Source: Corynespora cassiicola (Eukaryota; Ascomycota; Dothideomycetes; Pleosporales; Corynesporascaceae). From it: a DNA stretch of 64,000 nucleotides. Positions 38,100-50,330 of the stretch are shown piece after piece. Numbering within the stretch: the stretch's first letter is position 1; the number at the start of each line of letters is the position of its first letter. The notes beneath the pieces were generated by a model. It saw only the letters and a list, made by a program, of their open reading frames with translations. It made no database searches and was not told the DNA's origin. Position numbers and translations under genes: made by a program. Where the stretch lies: assembly GCA_022059125.1 (NCBI GenBank), contig JAEUWY010000004.1, forward strand, positions 124,001 to 188,000. Direction: 5' to 3'.

Positions 38100-38398
38100 A
38101 GCCGGAAACTGGCCATCAATCTCCGGACGATTGCGTAGGCTCAGTGGCAGTATTGTACAGCGTGTAGAAATATATCAGGTTTCTCCTGTGGAGCTGAGAG
38201 TGTTCGGAATCATATGCGAACTGGTCGCACTGGGTGGTTGTGGAAACAATGGAAAGCCTAATCTGAAAAGCTTGTACACAAAAATTCGGTCGTTATCCGT
38301 AGATGCATTAGACAGTGATTCGCACAATGTGAATATATCATCATCATCAATAGTGTGTCGTAAGTGTTTTAAATTACTATATGGCTAGCCAGTCCTGA

Positions 38399-40745
38399 TC
38401 ACAAAGTCGAGAGAGTACCATCATTCAGGTCCCACGTGAAGAGGTTCTCGAAGTCCGGAAAATGTGCCCTGGTACTCTCATATAAGTTCACGAAAGGCTC
38501 ATCCATTCCATATTCTCCATATAAAGTTTGCGGCGTGTCATCCTCTGGCTGCTGTTCTGTTTCGTGGCTGGACAATTGGTCAAGCTTGCGCTTGCGCTTG
38601 CGCACATTATCTCTCAATCTGGCAAGAGCAGCGCGCATAATTTCTCGAAACCATCCAGCTGGCTTCCAGGTCTTTTCTATAATACCCAAGTCTTCGTTCA
38701 ATTCACGAAGATAACCAATAGACTTGGAGTCTCTCGATTCAGAGGAGAACAACAGAGCATTTCGACAGTCGTCGAGTAGCACCGCCATGGCATGGAAAAC
38801 GCCTGTAGTCCTATTCAAACGTTAGTTTTATTTAGTTAATAGCCGTACTTTTCAATAATCACTTACAACCAAAAAGGACAGAGAGGGAAAAGCTCGTGTT
38901 CGCGGAGATAGCCCATGGTCTAGATGGAATCAGCCGTACAGTCTTGCCAGCCAACAAGGTACCTACCTCGCAAAGTTGAATAGCATGGAAACGCGTCTTT
39001 TCACGACTCTCTTTCCTTAGTATTGGATCTGCGTGGATGGAAATGAGTGCCCAGTGATGGAAAATCATTACAGCAGCATGACAGATGCGGACCATCGGTT
39101 TGAATACCAATTCGGCCTTGGGGATTGAAGATGCATCTTGAAGTTCTATATCAAGAAGACTAGGGCAGGTAGCCGCACTCTTCTGCACTAAATCCGAAAT
39201 CTCTTCGAGGTTGACTGGTTCCGCCTTGAACCGCGGATTTCTCGATATTGCATGGATTTTGGACAAAGTCCAACTCACTGTTGTAGATTAGTATCATCTA
39301 TCGTATGAACCGGCTTTAGGCCACTCACTAACGGCTGAGTTGATCGTAGTTTGGATGCAGTATTCGATAGTCGCGGGTGATCTTAGAGAAACGTAATTGG
39401 TTTCCCCGGGTTCAGACTCTTCGTACAGGGCGGTATCCAATTCGGTATACGATTTATCGGTCCAGCGGTTATCGATAATGACTGGCGTTCCAAAAGTTGC
39501 AGAAACTACAGAATCTCTTCCCTTTCATCTGTTAGACCTGCTATAGATTTGCGCGGCAATGTGGGCAGCATACCGCGACAACCCAGGCGATACGGTTCCA
39601 CAGTCGTTGTTGAGAAGGTGTAAGATTCAGTGTCTCGATTCTGTAAGTTGTAAAAGCTGTCTCCCAACATGAAAGTAATTTGGCAACCTACTTGCGGTGT
39701 AGTCCCATCATATAAGCGACATTGATGGCTCGACTCATCCAATATCTTGAGTTCCGCTCATCAGTCCAGCTGACCCATCGATCTGATAGTATCACATAGC
39801 TTTGCACGAGAGTGATTTGATCTTTTTCCAACTCGAAATCTGCCACCAGTTTTGCCTTTTCAAAAAAGTGTGATGCCATGCTTTCTTGAGTCAACCAAGG
39901 TGAGACGTCGATTTGCTCTTGGTCGGCAAAGTGGCATGCGGCGAACATGACGCTATGCAAGAGCAATGGAGGGACGTCTTTCTCTGCGTATCGTCTCAAG
40001 AAATCTCGCTTGTGGAGAATAGGACTGTGTGGGTCCGCATACTGGAAATATCTGTCAATTAAGTGATCTGCAAGGTGCTTTTCAGGCCAGTCAAATACAC
40101 CCTTGGATGCGAGAAAAGATCTAGTCTCTTGATCCAATTTCCCAATAGCGTCTCTATACCGATCCATTGTAGACTTGTGGGTAGAGACCCCAACGTAAAG
40201 ATGGACATTGCGATGGGTGTTCTGCTCTGTGCCAGTAGCAGCGTTCAAAATGGTAGTGAAAGCATTGTTATTTGTAGCATGTATGATTGCGGCGCTATAC
40301 TTGTCATCAACAGGATCGTTCGGGTTCTCTATGAAGTTTTCAAGAGATCTCAAAAGGTCATCCGAAGAAGCCGGTGGGCTGTTAGTCGCGGGATTGATTG
40401 TCGGTTCGGCCCTCGGTTGGGGAGGATACGATCCTGCGGCTCGTCCCGCTCTACCAACTTTCGGCTCAGATCTACCAACTAGTCATTAATGATTTCCTCG
40501 ATGGAGTTCAATAATTTACTACCGTCGGGTTTTTCCACGGTTCGATGTGCGGAGTGTGCACTGGAGGTTTGATTCTTTGCATCTTGTGCATGGATAGGTC
40601 GTCAATGCATCACATTTGACTTTGCGAGAATGGCAAAAAACACAAGCAGCCGATGCTCTCTATGCAGAGTCAGTTACCAAGCGTGGAAACCGTACGATCG
40701 GGAGAGTGGCGAAGCTACCTGGCGCGGATGTGAGATTTCTTGCAT
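38399..40745 (-). CDS. Zn2Cys6 transcription factor with fungal-specific regulatory domain
   Basis: Eight minus-strand exons: 40745-40719 (27 nt), 40659-40523, 40471-39692, 39640-39574, 39521-39329, 39277-38967, 38919-38867 and 38810-38399. The total is 1980 nt, 659 aa. The DNA-binding module is CVFCHSRKVKC followed by C, C and C in CX2CX6CX7CX2CX6C spacing, near residue 14. The first exon encodes only MQEISHPRQ and was placed because the zinc cluster has no in-frame ATG; its intron has an AACTGAC branch site. The middle region (WPEKHLADHLIDRYFQYADP, HSVMFAACHFADQEQ, SQQRLWNRIAWVVA) is the fungal_trans domain. It probably binds CGG half-sites in the nucleus. It lies behind the FAD monooxygenase gene in the same orientation, so a pathway-specific role is likely but inferred. 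Confidence 0.88.
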
Positions 40746-41589
40746 GGGTATCAACGACATGGAATACCAGCCATGTCAAAACGGGAGAACTGATAGTGCA
40801 CACAAAGGAGATTCACCCTGCGCTACTGACAAGACTTTCTATGACGGGTTTGAATGGGAAAGGTGGGAGAGTGGCGCCAAAACTGTGGACACTAGCGTTT
40901 CAATCTATGCCTGATTGGAGCATCACGTGAACACATCGCCCAAGTATCCGCCTGAGTGCCTAGGTAGGTATCATGATTTACAGAGCTCCGTCTGACCATT
41001 TCAGAAGCGCTTTGGTGACATGGGCAGTTACAATCTCCTACTGGGGACGCCATCCCGTGTTGTTACTCCCGAGGTCCACGGGTCAAACCTTGGAAGCTGG
41101 AGCGACATGCCGCCAGTCCCAATACGGAATAGCCCCTGATCGCCCCGTCCATGAGCCCAATGAGCCTCCACGACCTCAATCATCCTCTGCGACGGACTTC
41201 CGGATTGATTCCCAGAGACCGCACTTCCCGCGTGGGCTTTTCTAGCCGAATACTGCGGAAAACATGAAGAGCTTGGAAGCCCATGGAAGCGACGGCTGGC
41301 TGGGGCCTGTTTACTTAATCGAGTGACCAATGGAGCTTCGCCCAGCTACCTCGGTCCCTTTGAGGACACCATCGTCCTCGACCGCTTTGTCTGCCAAAAT
41401 CCCGTGCCCTCGGGAACATGGAACGGAGATGCTTCAGCTACCCCCACATGACAATGGACTGGCGCCTTGTGCCTGTAGCCCATCGTCATGGCGCCGGCTC
41501 TCATGTGCCTACGGAGCGACTATTAATTGCCAGCAGGGCCGCACTCGTATGTACTTCCACCCAGCAATCAATCCTCCAAGTCCGTAGAC
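40746..41589. other. Divergent promoter of the Zn2Cys6 and SET-domain genes
   Basis: 0.84 kb between two start codons. It contains GCCTAGGTAGGTA at 40958-40970, a near match to the recurrent palindrome. No supported gene. Confidence 0.5.
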
Positions 41590-42228
41590 ATGTCTCCAGC
41601 CGCCATCTCCAACTCTGCTCCTGTTGCTGCAAACGGCAAGAAGACCAATGCCGTCTCATCCGCCAATGCCGTCATTACGCCCTCGACAATCCTCCCTCCC
41701 ACACCCAGCAACGAAATCCCCGCGTGGGTGAAGCCAGACCTCTCCCGCCTCCTCCGCGTCGAGCACCTGCCGGGATCCTTCGCCTCCCGCTCCGTCTCCC
41801 TCGTCTCCCTCCCCGCCGGCGCCGTCTTCGCGCGCATCTCGAACCCCACACCCGCGACCTGCGCATACACCTCGGTCCAGGCCTCGCGCGACCTCCACAT
41901 CGAGCTTAACTGCGACCTCGTCTACATCAATCACTCGTGCAGACCCACTCTGGTCTTTGACATGGCGCGCTGGGAGGTCCGCGTGAGCGACAACCTGGAG
42001 GGCGGCCTGAAGGCGGGCGACGAGCTTACCTTTTTCTATCCTAGCACCGAGTGGGACATGGCGCAGCCGTTCGAGTGTAGGTGCAAGGAGGCCGCGTGCC
42101 GAGGCACCATCTCCGGCGCAAAGGATATGGACGCCGCGGTGCTGAGGAAGTACTGGCTCAGCGCGCACATCCAGGAGCTATTGGAGGAGAAGAATGGGGG
42201 CAGTGGTGTCGCCGCAAATGGGGCGTAG
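41590..42228 (+). CDS. Small SET-domain protein
   Basis: A single exon of 639 nt, 212 aa, starting at ATG 41590; the frame is open further upstream but without an ATG. The visible SET elements are DLVYINHSCRPTLVFDM (the NHSC motif that forms the cofactor pocket), LKAGDELTFFYPSTEWDMA (the GEELTFDY-like block) and a post-SET cysteine set (CRCKEAACRG). The N-terminal part of a SET domain is short or degenerate (SLPAGAVFARI). Proteins of this size occur widely in filamentous fungi. They are presumed protein-lysine methyltransferases, but histone substrates are not shown. No nuclear localisation signal stands out. The Zn2Cys6 gene is divergent across 0.84 kb. Confidence 0.8.
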   Translation: MSPAAISNSAPVAANGKKTNAVSSANAVITPSTILPPTPSNEIPAWVKPDLSRLLRVEHLPGSFASRSVSLVSLPAGAVFARISNPTPATCAYTSVQASRDLHIELNCDLVYINHSCRPTLVFDMARWEVRVSDNLEGGLKAGDELTFFYPSTEWDMAQPFECRCKEAACRGTISGAKDMDAAVLRKYWLSAHIQELLEEKNGGSGVAANGA

Positions 42229-43734
42229 GCATGCTGTTTGCCGCTCCACACCGGAGACGGGGTCTCTGGCGGGACGAAACGGTAGGGTGACGTACGTGTG
42301 CTTTTGTCGGCCCATATGCGCCCTTTTTCTCCCTTTTTTTTGTACCTCGACTTTGCGACGGTCGCACATACACATGCAACAAGCCACGAGCCAAACCAAA
42401 TGCGCCGCAAAAATTATGCCTCTCTTCGACTGAACTTCGAAAATGCATGTGATGTGACGTGGGGGCGGGGTAGTTGAGCTTGCCGATGTCGGCTCATCCT
42501 TGTTGGAACGCCGGTCCAGGAACGAGGCTAATGCATGATGATCTGGAGGCTTGACTGGGGACACTGCAATTTTTGACGCCGTGGCCTTTTTTCGATGGTG
42601 TCGTTGGGAGCGGCGCTATCTATTTTCATGGGGTCGCGGTCGAATCGTGGTATGGTTCATGTGTGAGCCGAGTTTGGGTCGGCTGTTCCCACTCGTGCTT
42701 GTCCGTTCCCACGGAGAGTCAGTAAACTGACTGACATTCGCCAGAGGACAAAAATTACGTCACTTTCAAGTCGAGAATAGTTTCTGTCAAGCCTAAATGA
42801 TGGAGTCAGAATGGGGTATCGGGTACTGTCATCCAAAATGCGACATTCAATCACGTCAACTTCAAGTGAACAGGCTTGATATGTTTTTATCTGCGTACAA
42901 AGGGAATCTTTTTCTGGACGCTGGGCTGAAATATACCTCATCCAACATCAATTTCAAACACACCCACTCACTGAACAAATCAGCCCCTCCAACCCGACTC
43001 AACAGAGCCACTGTAGAAGTATGGGGCATTCATGCAAGCCAATGTCGGTTCCGAGACCCTCATCATGATTTTTAACCCAGCATCTAGGCAACCATGACCC
43101 TAAAATAGAAAAAAATAGGATAAGAGAGCACACACCTCTAGCAACATGTCGGTTTTTGCCGATTTTACTGTATACCTCATGAAAATAGCAATCAATTCAC
43201 CTACAACTTCGTTTCTTAGATAGTTCGATTGATAAATAACTAGCTTAGTTACAGCCCTTTACAACGCAAATACTCTTTATTACTAATGTTCCTGTTTTCA
43301 GAAAGATAGTGGCTATCTGGGGAATCCGAGAATCCCAAAATTCCACATGTAGATCCTTACAGGATGTAGAGACAATAACTGGTTCGTTGGATCCAACATA
43401 CACCAATATATCTACCTATTCATCATCACTCACAGCACTGGGTCTCGCGTACCTTTCGCTTGCACAGGATAACTTTAATCATGCAGCCATTTTATCGAGC
43501 CATTATATATGATATCGTAGATGCTACGCCATCCCTCTTTCTCTTTTTTTTTTCGCCATCTGGCATTCTCGTTAATATCCCACGCTCGGTTTACCACCCT
43601 TGACGAGCCCTCATAGACTCTCGAATGCGACATTATAGGTGAGCAAGGGTTGTGCTTGAAAAACGTGTCACGCAAAGCCTGAGCGTGCTGCTTCTGCCAC
43701 ACATCCTCACAAAAGATCGGATCTTATTCAAGAA
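42229..43734. other. Upstream region of the MFS transporter gene
   Basis: 1.5 kb without a supported gene. TCGGTTCCGA, a third TCGG-N2-CCGA palindrome, is at 43045-43054. A TATATAT run lies at about 43504-43510. AT-rich from 43130 to 43300. Confidence 0.5.
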
Positions 43735-45773
43735 ATGGACATGGTATGTAGCCATCGACTTAACTCGCCCATCTCATCCCATCCGTCTCTATAGCATGGT
43801 CACTGATAATTTCTTACCTCTAGGTCCACTCCGTTGTCCTACAGAATTCCCAAGCCTCGGGACATGTAACTGAGCAAGATCCCTCGTCTGTGCAGACCCT
43901 CCAAAGCAGCACGCAGACGAGATTCCACTGCTCCTTAGCCGGCCACCTCGCCGGAGACCCTACCTCACCCTCCCCCTGTTCCAAGCCGACCTGTCCCCCC
44001 CTCGAGACCCTCACATCCGCAGACCCGTCGATGAAATGGACCCGTCAACCCGGTTTCTGGCCCTCCTTTGTTGCGATGTGCATCCCGCTCCTCCTCTCGG
44101 CGCTCGAAGGCAGCATCACCAACACGGCCCTGCCGACCATCTCATCTGCACTCAACCTCGGCACCGCCTTCTCCTGGCCCGCAACCGCCTTCCTGCTCGC
44201 GAGTACAATCTTCCAGCCGCTATACAGCCAGCTGGGAGACATGTGGGGCCGCAAGGTCCCCATGATGGTTGCGGTTGTCGTCTTTGGAATTGGAAGCGCG
44301 ATAGCCGGAGCATCGAGCTCGGGGTCGGTGTTGATATTCGGGCGGGTGGTGCAGGGGTTGGGGACGGGGGGGATTGATCTTTTTGCGGAGATGGTGTTGT
44401 GCGATATCGTTCCATTGAGGAAGCGCGGGCCGTATCTCGCAATCAAGCACGTCGTTTTCGCGGTGGGGACAACACTGGGCCCGCTGCTTGGGGGCGTTTT
44501 CGCGGAGCACGGGTGGAGGTGGTGCTTCTTTATCAACATCCCAGTGTGTGCGATTTCGGTTGTGGTGATTTGGAAGTGGCTCAACGTCGGCGGAGGGATC
44601 AAGACGAATGATATCAAGATGACGGAAGAGCTGAAGAAGATTGATGTCTGGGGCACGGTGTTGTTGACGGGTTCGGTGGTCATGGTACTAGTTGCGCTCA
44701 GTACAGGAGGGGCGCCACGTCCATGGACACGTGCTCAGATCCTGGTGCCGCTGGTTCTAGGACTGCTGGGTCTTGTGGCGTTCCCTTTCTACGAGTGCTC
44801 GCAATGGTGCAAGCACCCCATCATGCCGCCGCGCATCTTCTCGAATCGGACATCGAAGATCGCGTACATCTTGACGACACTGCACGGATTCATCACTTAC
44901 GGATTCCAGTTTTACCTTCCGCCTTACTTCCAGGCTGTAAAAGAGTCGAGCCCTACGCAGTCTGGTCTCGAGGTCATGCCTACGACTCTCGTCATTGTCG
45001 TTCTCGCCGCGGCTGGAGGGCCCCTCCTCTCCTGCTGGGGAAGGTACAAGCCCATTCACATCTGCGGCTTCGCCTCCATGACGCTGGGATTGGGCTTATG
45101 CACGATGCTGGCAAAACCCACACCAGTCGGGGCCTGGCTTGCATTCCAGCTCCTCGTCGCATCTGGCTCCGGCATCGTCATCTCTTCGATGCTCCCCGCC
45201 GTGCAAGTCAGGCTCCCAGACGACACCAACGGCGCATCGGCAGGATCATGGGCCTTTCTCCGCGGAACAGGGTCTCTTTTCGGTGTTGCACTGCCAGGCG
45301 CCGTTTTCAACTTGCGCTTCGCCCAGGTGCTGCCTACCATTGAGCACGAGGGCGCCCGCGCACAACTTGCCAACGGACGGGCATACCAGCACGCATCCTC
45401 GTCTTTCACATCAAGCTTCGGCGCCACGGTGCAGCAGCAAATCGTCACAGGATTCACGCAGAGCCTCAAGTGGGTCTGGATTGTCTTCGCTGTGGCGGCG
45501 GGCGTTGGCTCGGTGCTCGCATTCTGGGAGAAGGAGCACAAGATGCGCAAGGAGCTGAACTCGGCTTATGGGCTGAAGGCGCCGAAGAGTGGGAATGGGA
45601 CGACAAATGGGACCGAGAAGGCTGGCTGTGCTGGGCCTGGTGAGGATCGTGGACTGGGATGGGGCATGGGGACACTGCCTTGTGGGTCTGAGGCGACGCT
45701 GTCCGACGGCAGGGCCAAGGCGGACGAGGGTGAGGACGAGGCGGACCTTGAGAAGGGACTGCGGGGTCCTTGA
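43735..45773 (+). CDS. MFS drug/metabolite exporter, DHA2-type (14 TM)
   Basis: Exons are 43735-43743 and 43824-45773, giving 1959 nt and 652 aa. The 9-nt first exon (MDM, then GTATGT) was inferred because the main frame opens at an acceptor (CTCTAG) with no ATG for 200 nt. If the splice is wrong, translation would start at ATG 44032. Helix 1 is WPSFVAMCIPLLLSALEGS. Motif A is GDMWGRKVPMM. Motif C is GTTLGPLLGGVFAEHGWRW. About 14 helices follow, to WVWIVFAVAAGVGSVLAFW, and a hydrophilic Gly/Asp-rich tail. DHA2 proteins exchange drugs or secondary metabolites for protons at the plasma membrane. It may export the product of the monooxygenase neighbourhood, which is inference. Confidence 0.9.
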
Positions 45774-47579
45774 TTGGTTACGTTGGCGGTTTTTCCCTTT
45801 TGGTTGCACAGAGCACGGCGTTTAGAGGTTTGGTTTGGCATCATCAAAGCCCAGGGTATAAGGGACGCGTGTAAAAAGTCGTGTAGAAATGGTATCGCAC
45901 TGTCAGTGTTAGCATTAGGCCGTGTCTCAAAGGGTCAAAAACGGCATCCGCTGGGCAGAAACGGCCCGTCGCGTGATGCACACATCTTGGTTGCAATCCC
46001 CGAGCGGCGCTTATCGATCGCTGGTCATCTCGCAGGGGTGGGGGGACTAGAGGGACGAGGGGACGAGGGGGTAGATGGGTGAAGGGGTGAAGGGGTGTAA
46101 GCGCGCTGGAAAGGCCCGCAGTGGATGGGAATGTATTCCTGGCCGCGAACACGAGGCAGGTGCGACTGCCCGTCTGCGCAGGAACGAGCACAGCACCTGC
46201 CACGATAGAGACATGGACGGCCAAGACACTAGACCTGCGCCTCTACCTCCACCTACAACCCCGTCTCCAAATCCACCTCTGACACCAAGCGGACCAAGCA
46301 GTCCTTCCACTCGCTCTCCACCTGACATGGCCATCACGCGTCCTCCGACGCCTTGTTCATGCGTTCGCTGGCCTGGCCCAACATCTAGCGACCCAACGGC
46401 TCGCCGGGTGCGGCAGGGCCCGACCCTGGTCTTGCGCATATATCCTCCCCTTCGCTGGCGGACTGGTTACGCCTCGAGCGGGATCGCCCCCCCGGCTCTG
46501 CGATGCTGCAGGTCAGCGGCCCCACCTCGACTCAGCCCTATATTTGACGCCGCTCCTCCAATCCCCTCCAGCTGCACCCGCCACCGGCCCCTGTCCTCGC
46601 GAGCACTTCGCCCCGTCGCTTTGCTCGATTTAGACTGACAAGTTCGCTGCTGGACGGCTTCGCGTGCATCGCGATGCCGAAGATAGTCGTCGTGGTACTG
46701 GTGGTGGTCCCGTCAGCCTCGACGAGAATACCCCTCTACCCCTCCTCGACCCGTAGGACATGCGCATACGCGCCTCGAGCATGACGGCGGCGTTGGCTTT
46801 CAACTATCCATGCATTTGTGCCGCACCCTCTCATTCGATGCCTCCCCGCAGAGCCTCGCTGGCCCGCCATGTTAGCAGCCACCGGTGACCCACGCGAGGG
46901 CGACGAGACGCTAGGCCATGCGTTCCATGTGTGTCATGTATGACGGGTGTCATCTAATGCATGGACCGCCGCGCAGCAATGTTTCGCAAGACGCAGCGCC
47001 CCGGCTTCTCTCGCACTGGCCCGGCGCCTTGGGTGTGCGCGCGAGAACCTTTTTTTTGCTTTGGTCCGGGTGCGAGGATGAGTGGTCGCATCATCGACCC
47101 CTACCTAGTTCGACGACGCGAAGCCAACTTTAAGCTCCCTTCGACCCCAAGTCTGATGGATCCTCTTCCTTCCTTCCTTCTTTCCTTCTCGCAACCTTTT
47201 GTTTCTTGTGCTCAAGTTTTGATTTCCCACTTGCCAGAAGAATCATTTCCGCCTAGACTGTTCTCCTCCCCGCGCACGCCCCGTGGTACGTACCACACCT
47301 CAGTATCCGGGCCAACCCGCACAGCGTTTCGTCCCCCGCCATGTTGTCGGCTCCGTCTCACACGCGCGTGTCGTGACTTTTTGACCTCATTCTGCCCGTC
47401 TCGGCAACGTTTTTTTTTTCCTTTTCATTTTCCTTCCGTCGGTCCTATACGGAAGCCTTTCTTACCTTTGGTGTTTGGGGCTGTCGGCGCCGGTCTTGGA
47501 TTATGGGCGTGGAGGGTCTGCATCATCCTTCTTCTTCTCCTTTTTCGCCTCCCTCGTCATCATCGTTGTCAATACTCTC
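45774..47579. other. Upstream region of the Pth11-like gene
   Basis: 1.8 kb, GC-rich and pyrimidine-rich, with purine repeats GACGAGGG and TGAAGGGG near 46050-46100 and long T runs at 47050 and 47410. Open frames on both strands (up to 187 codons) are Pro/Arg/Ser-rich by base composition and are not supported. A long 5' leader is likely. Confidence 0.5.
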
Positions 47580-49608
47580 ATGGTGGTACTCTATGTCGCC
47601 GCCTCGGTCATGAAGATGCCGCCCATATCCCTGGCGGTGCGCGCTCAGCTTGCCACACCGGAGAACAGGGCTAACGCCATTACCATTTCGACTTGGGTTC
47701 TTATGGGAGTTTTCATCTTCATGTTTTTGTTAAGAGGGGTGGTCAAGTTTGCCGTATTGAGGCGGTTTGCGATTGACGACTTACTCTTATTACTAGCTAC
47801 GGTATGTCACTCCAGAGACTTTCTCCTTACTTTTTTAATTCCACACGATTCCTCTTCCGACATCTTTGAGGCACCAAGACTGATCGAGTTAGATATTTGC
47901 TATCGGCCTCTCGGTCACGTTTCTCATGTTGGCCTCTGACGGTCTCGGTGTCATGGGGACCCTTACATTACAACGAGCCAACGCCATCATGAAAGTTTAC
48001 TATGCCTCCGATTTCCTCTACATTTCCTCTCTAAGTTTTTCGAAATTATCCTTGATCGCGCTGGTGTACGCAGTCGTCAACAACCGGGTCCACCGGATCC
48101 AGCCGACGATAGTCCAGGGATTGGCCGTCTTGGTTATGCTGTGGACCTTGGCTTCCCTCAGTGGCGTCGCATTTCAATGCAGCCTCCCGCGGCCCTGGGA
48201 AGTGTTGACGCTTCGATGTTTCAACAAGGTGAGTCCATCTCCATGCCACCTTCATATCAACTGGCTGATTTTCTAGGGCATCTTCTGGATCGTCTTTTGC
48301 ATAATCGATATGACGATCGAAGTCTCAATCATCATGCTATCAGTGAACCTGGTAGCATATGGGCGCATGAAACGGAGCAGAAAGGTCGCCCTGGTCGCTT
48401 GCTTTGTTCCCCGCATCCTCGTCATCGCTGCCTCACTCGCGCGTCTCATCTTCCTCTATCCGATCACTCCGCACGACAATCCGGAGTTCAACTTGTGGAT
48501 CCCAGTAATCTGCACCGAGATCCAGGTATGCTTGGCCATTTCAACGGCATGCATTCCGTCCATGAAACCGCTGTTGGATGGGACGGAAGGGAATGGGTCA
48601 AAAAGGGTGTCTCGAGCCAAAAAACACAACAGGAGTAAAGAATGGCTGTCAATGGATTCCACGGGCCTGACCAGCCCAATGCTTGGACGGACAAACGACT
48701 TTTCTCCACGACTTCCGAGCCCAAGACCTCTTAGCCCTTTGACGCCTCCGCGACTTGTTACCCCACCCAATACGTCTGCAAGCAATTCAAGGACCCCAAG
48801 CGAACATGGTCTCAAGTTGCATATTCCACCGCCCGAAATCAGAGTTCGGGAAGCTAGTGCGATAATGAGCCCTCAGACCGCCAGTTCGCACGCCCTTTCT
48901 CCACCATGTCTCTCTCCACATCCACTTCTCCCTCTTCATGCCCCTTTTCCAACTCAAGTGGAACCATCACACCCTCCTCGATCACACAGCCCAAAAGCTT
49001 TGGATACCCCCTCTAAAGTGGCCTTGGCAGATCCCCTTCGTGAGACGCCACGATCTTCACGATTTCCTGTGAAGCCCCAACGGCCAACACGCTATTCCCT
49101 GATCCCAGCCCCATACACCGTTCCACCGCCCTCCATTCCACCCCAGAGTCCACATGCGCGGGGCCTTAGTATTGGCAACAACCGAATCTCTCAGCCCAGA
49201 ATGATGCCAAACACGTCAAAATTGCGAGACTCGCTTCCAAGCTTCAATTTCCCTCGACCCCCGTCTGCACATCCTGAAATGCGCACAGTTCAAAACTTCC
49301 AAACACCCTTGTCGGCGCCACTTCCAACCATTGTGGATTCTCCTACTTCGAGGCCTACGGCGCCCCCTCTGCCACATGTATCATCTCCACCTGCCTCAGC
49401 GATAGCACCCACTTCCCCAACACCGCAGCGCATTCGCAATAACCGTATCATGCACCCGCAGAATTCATCGCGACGTGAGCAGATGCACAGGAGCCCTGCG
49501 AGCCCGCCTTCGCCGCGCGTGTTTTGGCGCGAGGAAGATAGTGGTCAAAAAGAGGTACTGGTCTTGAGGGATGTAAGGAGAAGTCCGGGGCTGGTTAGGA
49601 AAGAGTGA
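47580..49608 (+). CDS. Pth11/rhodopsin-like seven-helix integral membrane protein
   Basis: Exons are 47580-47801, 47893-48228 and 48277-49608, with introns of 91 and 48 nt. The total is 1890 nt, 629 aa. The first 260 residues carry about seven helices (WVLMGVFIFMFLLRGVVKF, IFAIGLSVTFLMLASDG, IVQGLAVLVMLWTLASLSG, FWIVFCIIDMTIEVSIIMLS). FAIDDLLLLLAT is the DD signature of the fungal rhodopsin/Pth11-like family. The remaining 370 residues are a Pro/Ser-rich cytoplasmic tail with many SPR and PPS elements, probably phosphorylated. Members act as surface sensors upstream of cAMP signalling in some plant pathogens. No CFEM domain precedes the helices. The ATG at 47610 is an alternative start. Confidence 0.85.
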
Positions 49609-50330
49609 TGGATCGGGCAGTAATGGGATCGTGATTGATGACCCAGGATCAAATTCGCATTGCCAAAACCACGAAACTACTGCCAATCACGCCTCTTGAT
49701 CCTGAGGAATTAGGGGCATGACTTTTCTTCTTCTTTTATCTTTCTTTAATTTTCTTTTTATTCGAGTTATTACAACTGTACAATTATAACTGTTATAAAT
49801 AGGCTGTTTTTAGCGTGGAGTTTAGGGCAGGGAGGGATTGCATGCGCATTGGGTGGAATTTTTCTAGTACATATGCTTTATGAAGGGTTTACTAACTAAG
49901 AGATATTCAAGTATCTTTTTAGAGAACAGTACTTAGTACTATAATAAATGTAGAAAAGACATCTATTTCCACATGGAATACATTCTAGCACTCTAGATTG
50001 AACATATGTCTATGTTAGATTCTTTCGCCTATAATATGTTTTTTTTGCGAAGTAGGGAATGGGACGCCTTTTTACAGAATTGAATTATGTACCTTATTTG
50101 GGAATTGCTTCCTCCCTTGAGAGGAGAGTATAAGAGAATTGCGATGCTACCAAGTAAGAAATGCAGGTCTTGGTTTGCACGGTGTTCATCACGTGTATGA
50201 GTTGAAAATTTCAATTGCTATTAGCCAAATCATGAATCGATTATCAATCTGCTATTTCAATCAAAAGCATCTGGTTCTTCCAACCGTTCTTCTTAAGCAT
50301 ATCAACCGTACCTAGGTAGTTGCCTACCGT
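49609..50330. other. Intergenic region between convergent genes
   Basis: 0.7 kb, AT-rich, between the Pth11-like stop (plus) and the mevalonate kinase stop (minus). TACCTAGGTA lies at 50309-50318, 13 bp beyond the mevalonate kinase stop. Nothing else is seen. Confidence 0.5.

Larger units (their letters stand above)
37526..38398. other. Promoter region of the monooxygenase gene
   Basis: 0.9 kb with a TATA box, two TCGG-N2-CCGA palindromes, TCGGCCGA at 37819-37826 and a 7-bp tandem repeat. No coding frame is supported. Confidence 0.6.

Noticed and set aside
46075..46638. 187-codon open frame before the Pth11-like gene
   Set aside because: Pro/Arg/Ser content follows from the GC-rich repeats; several other frames in the same stretch are also open.
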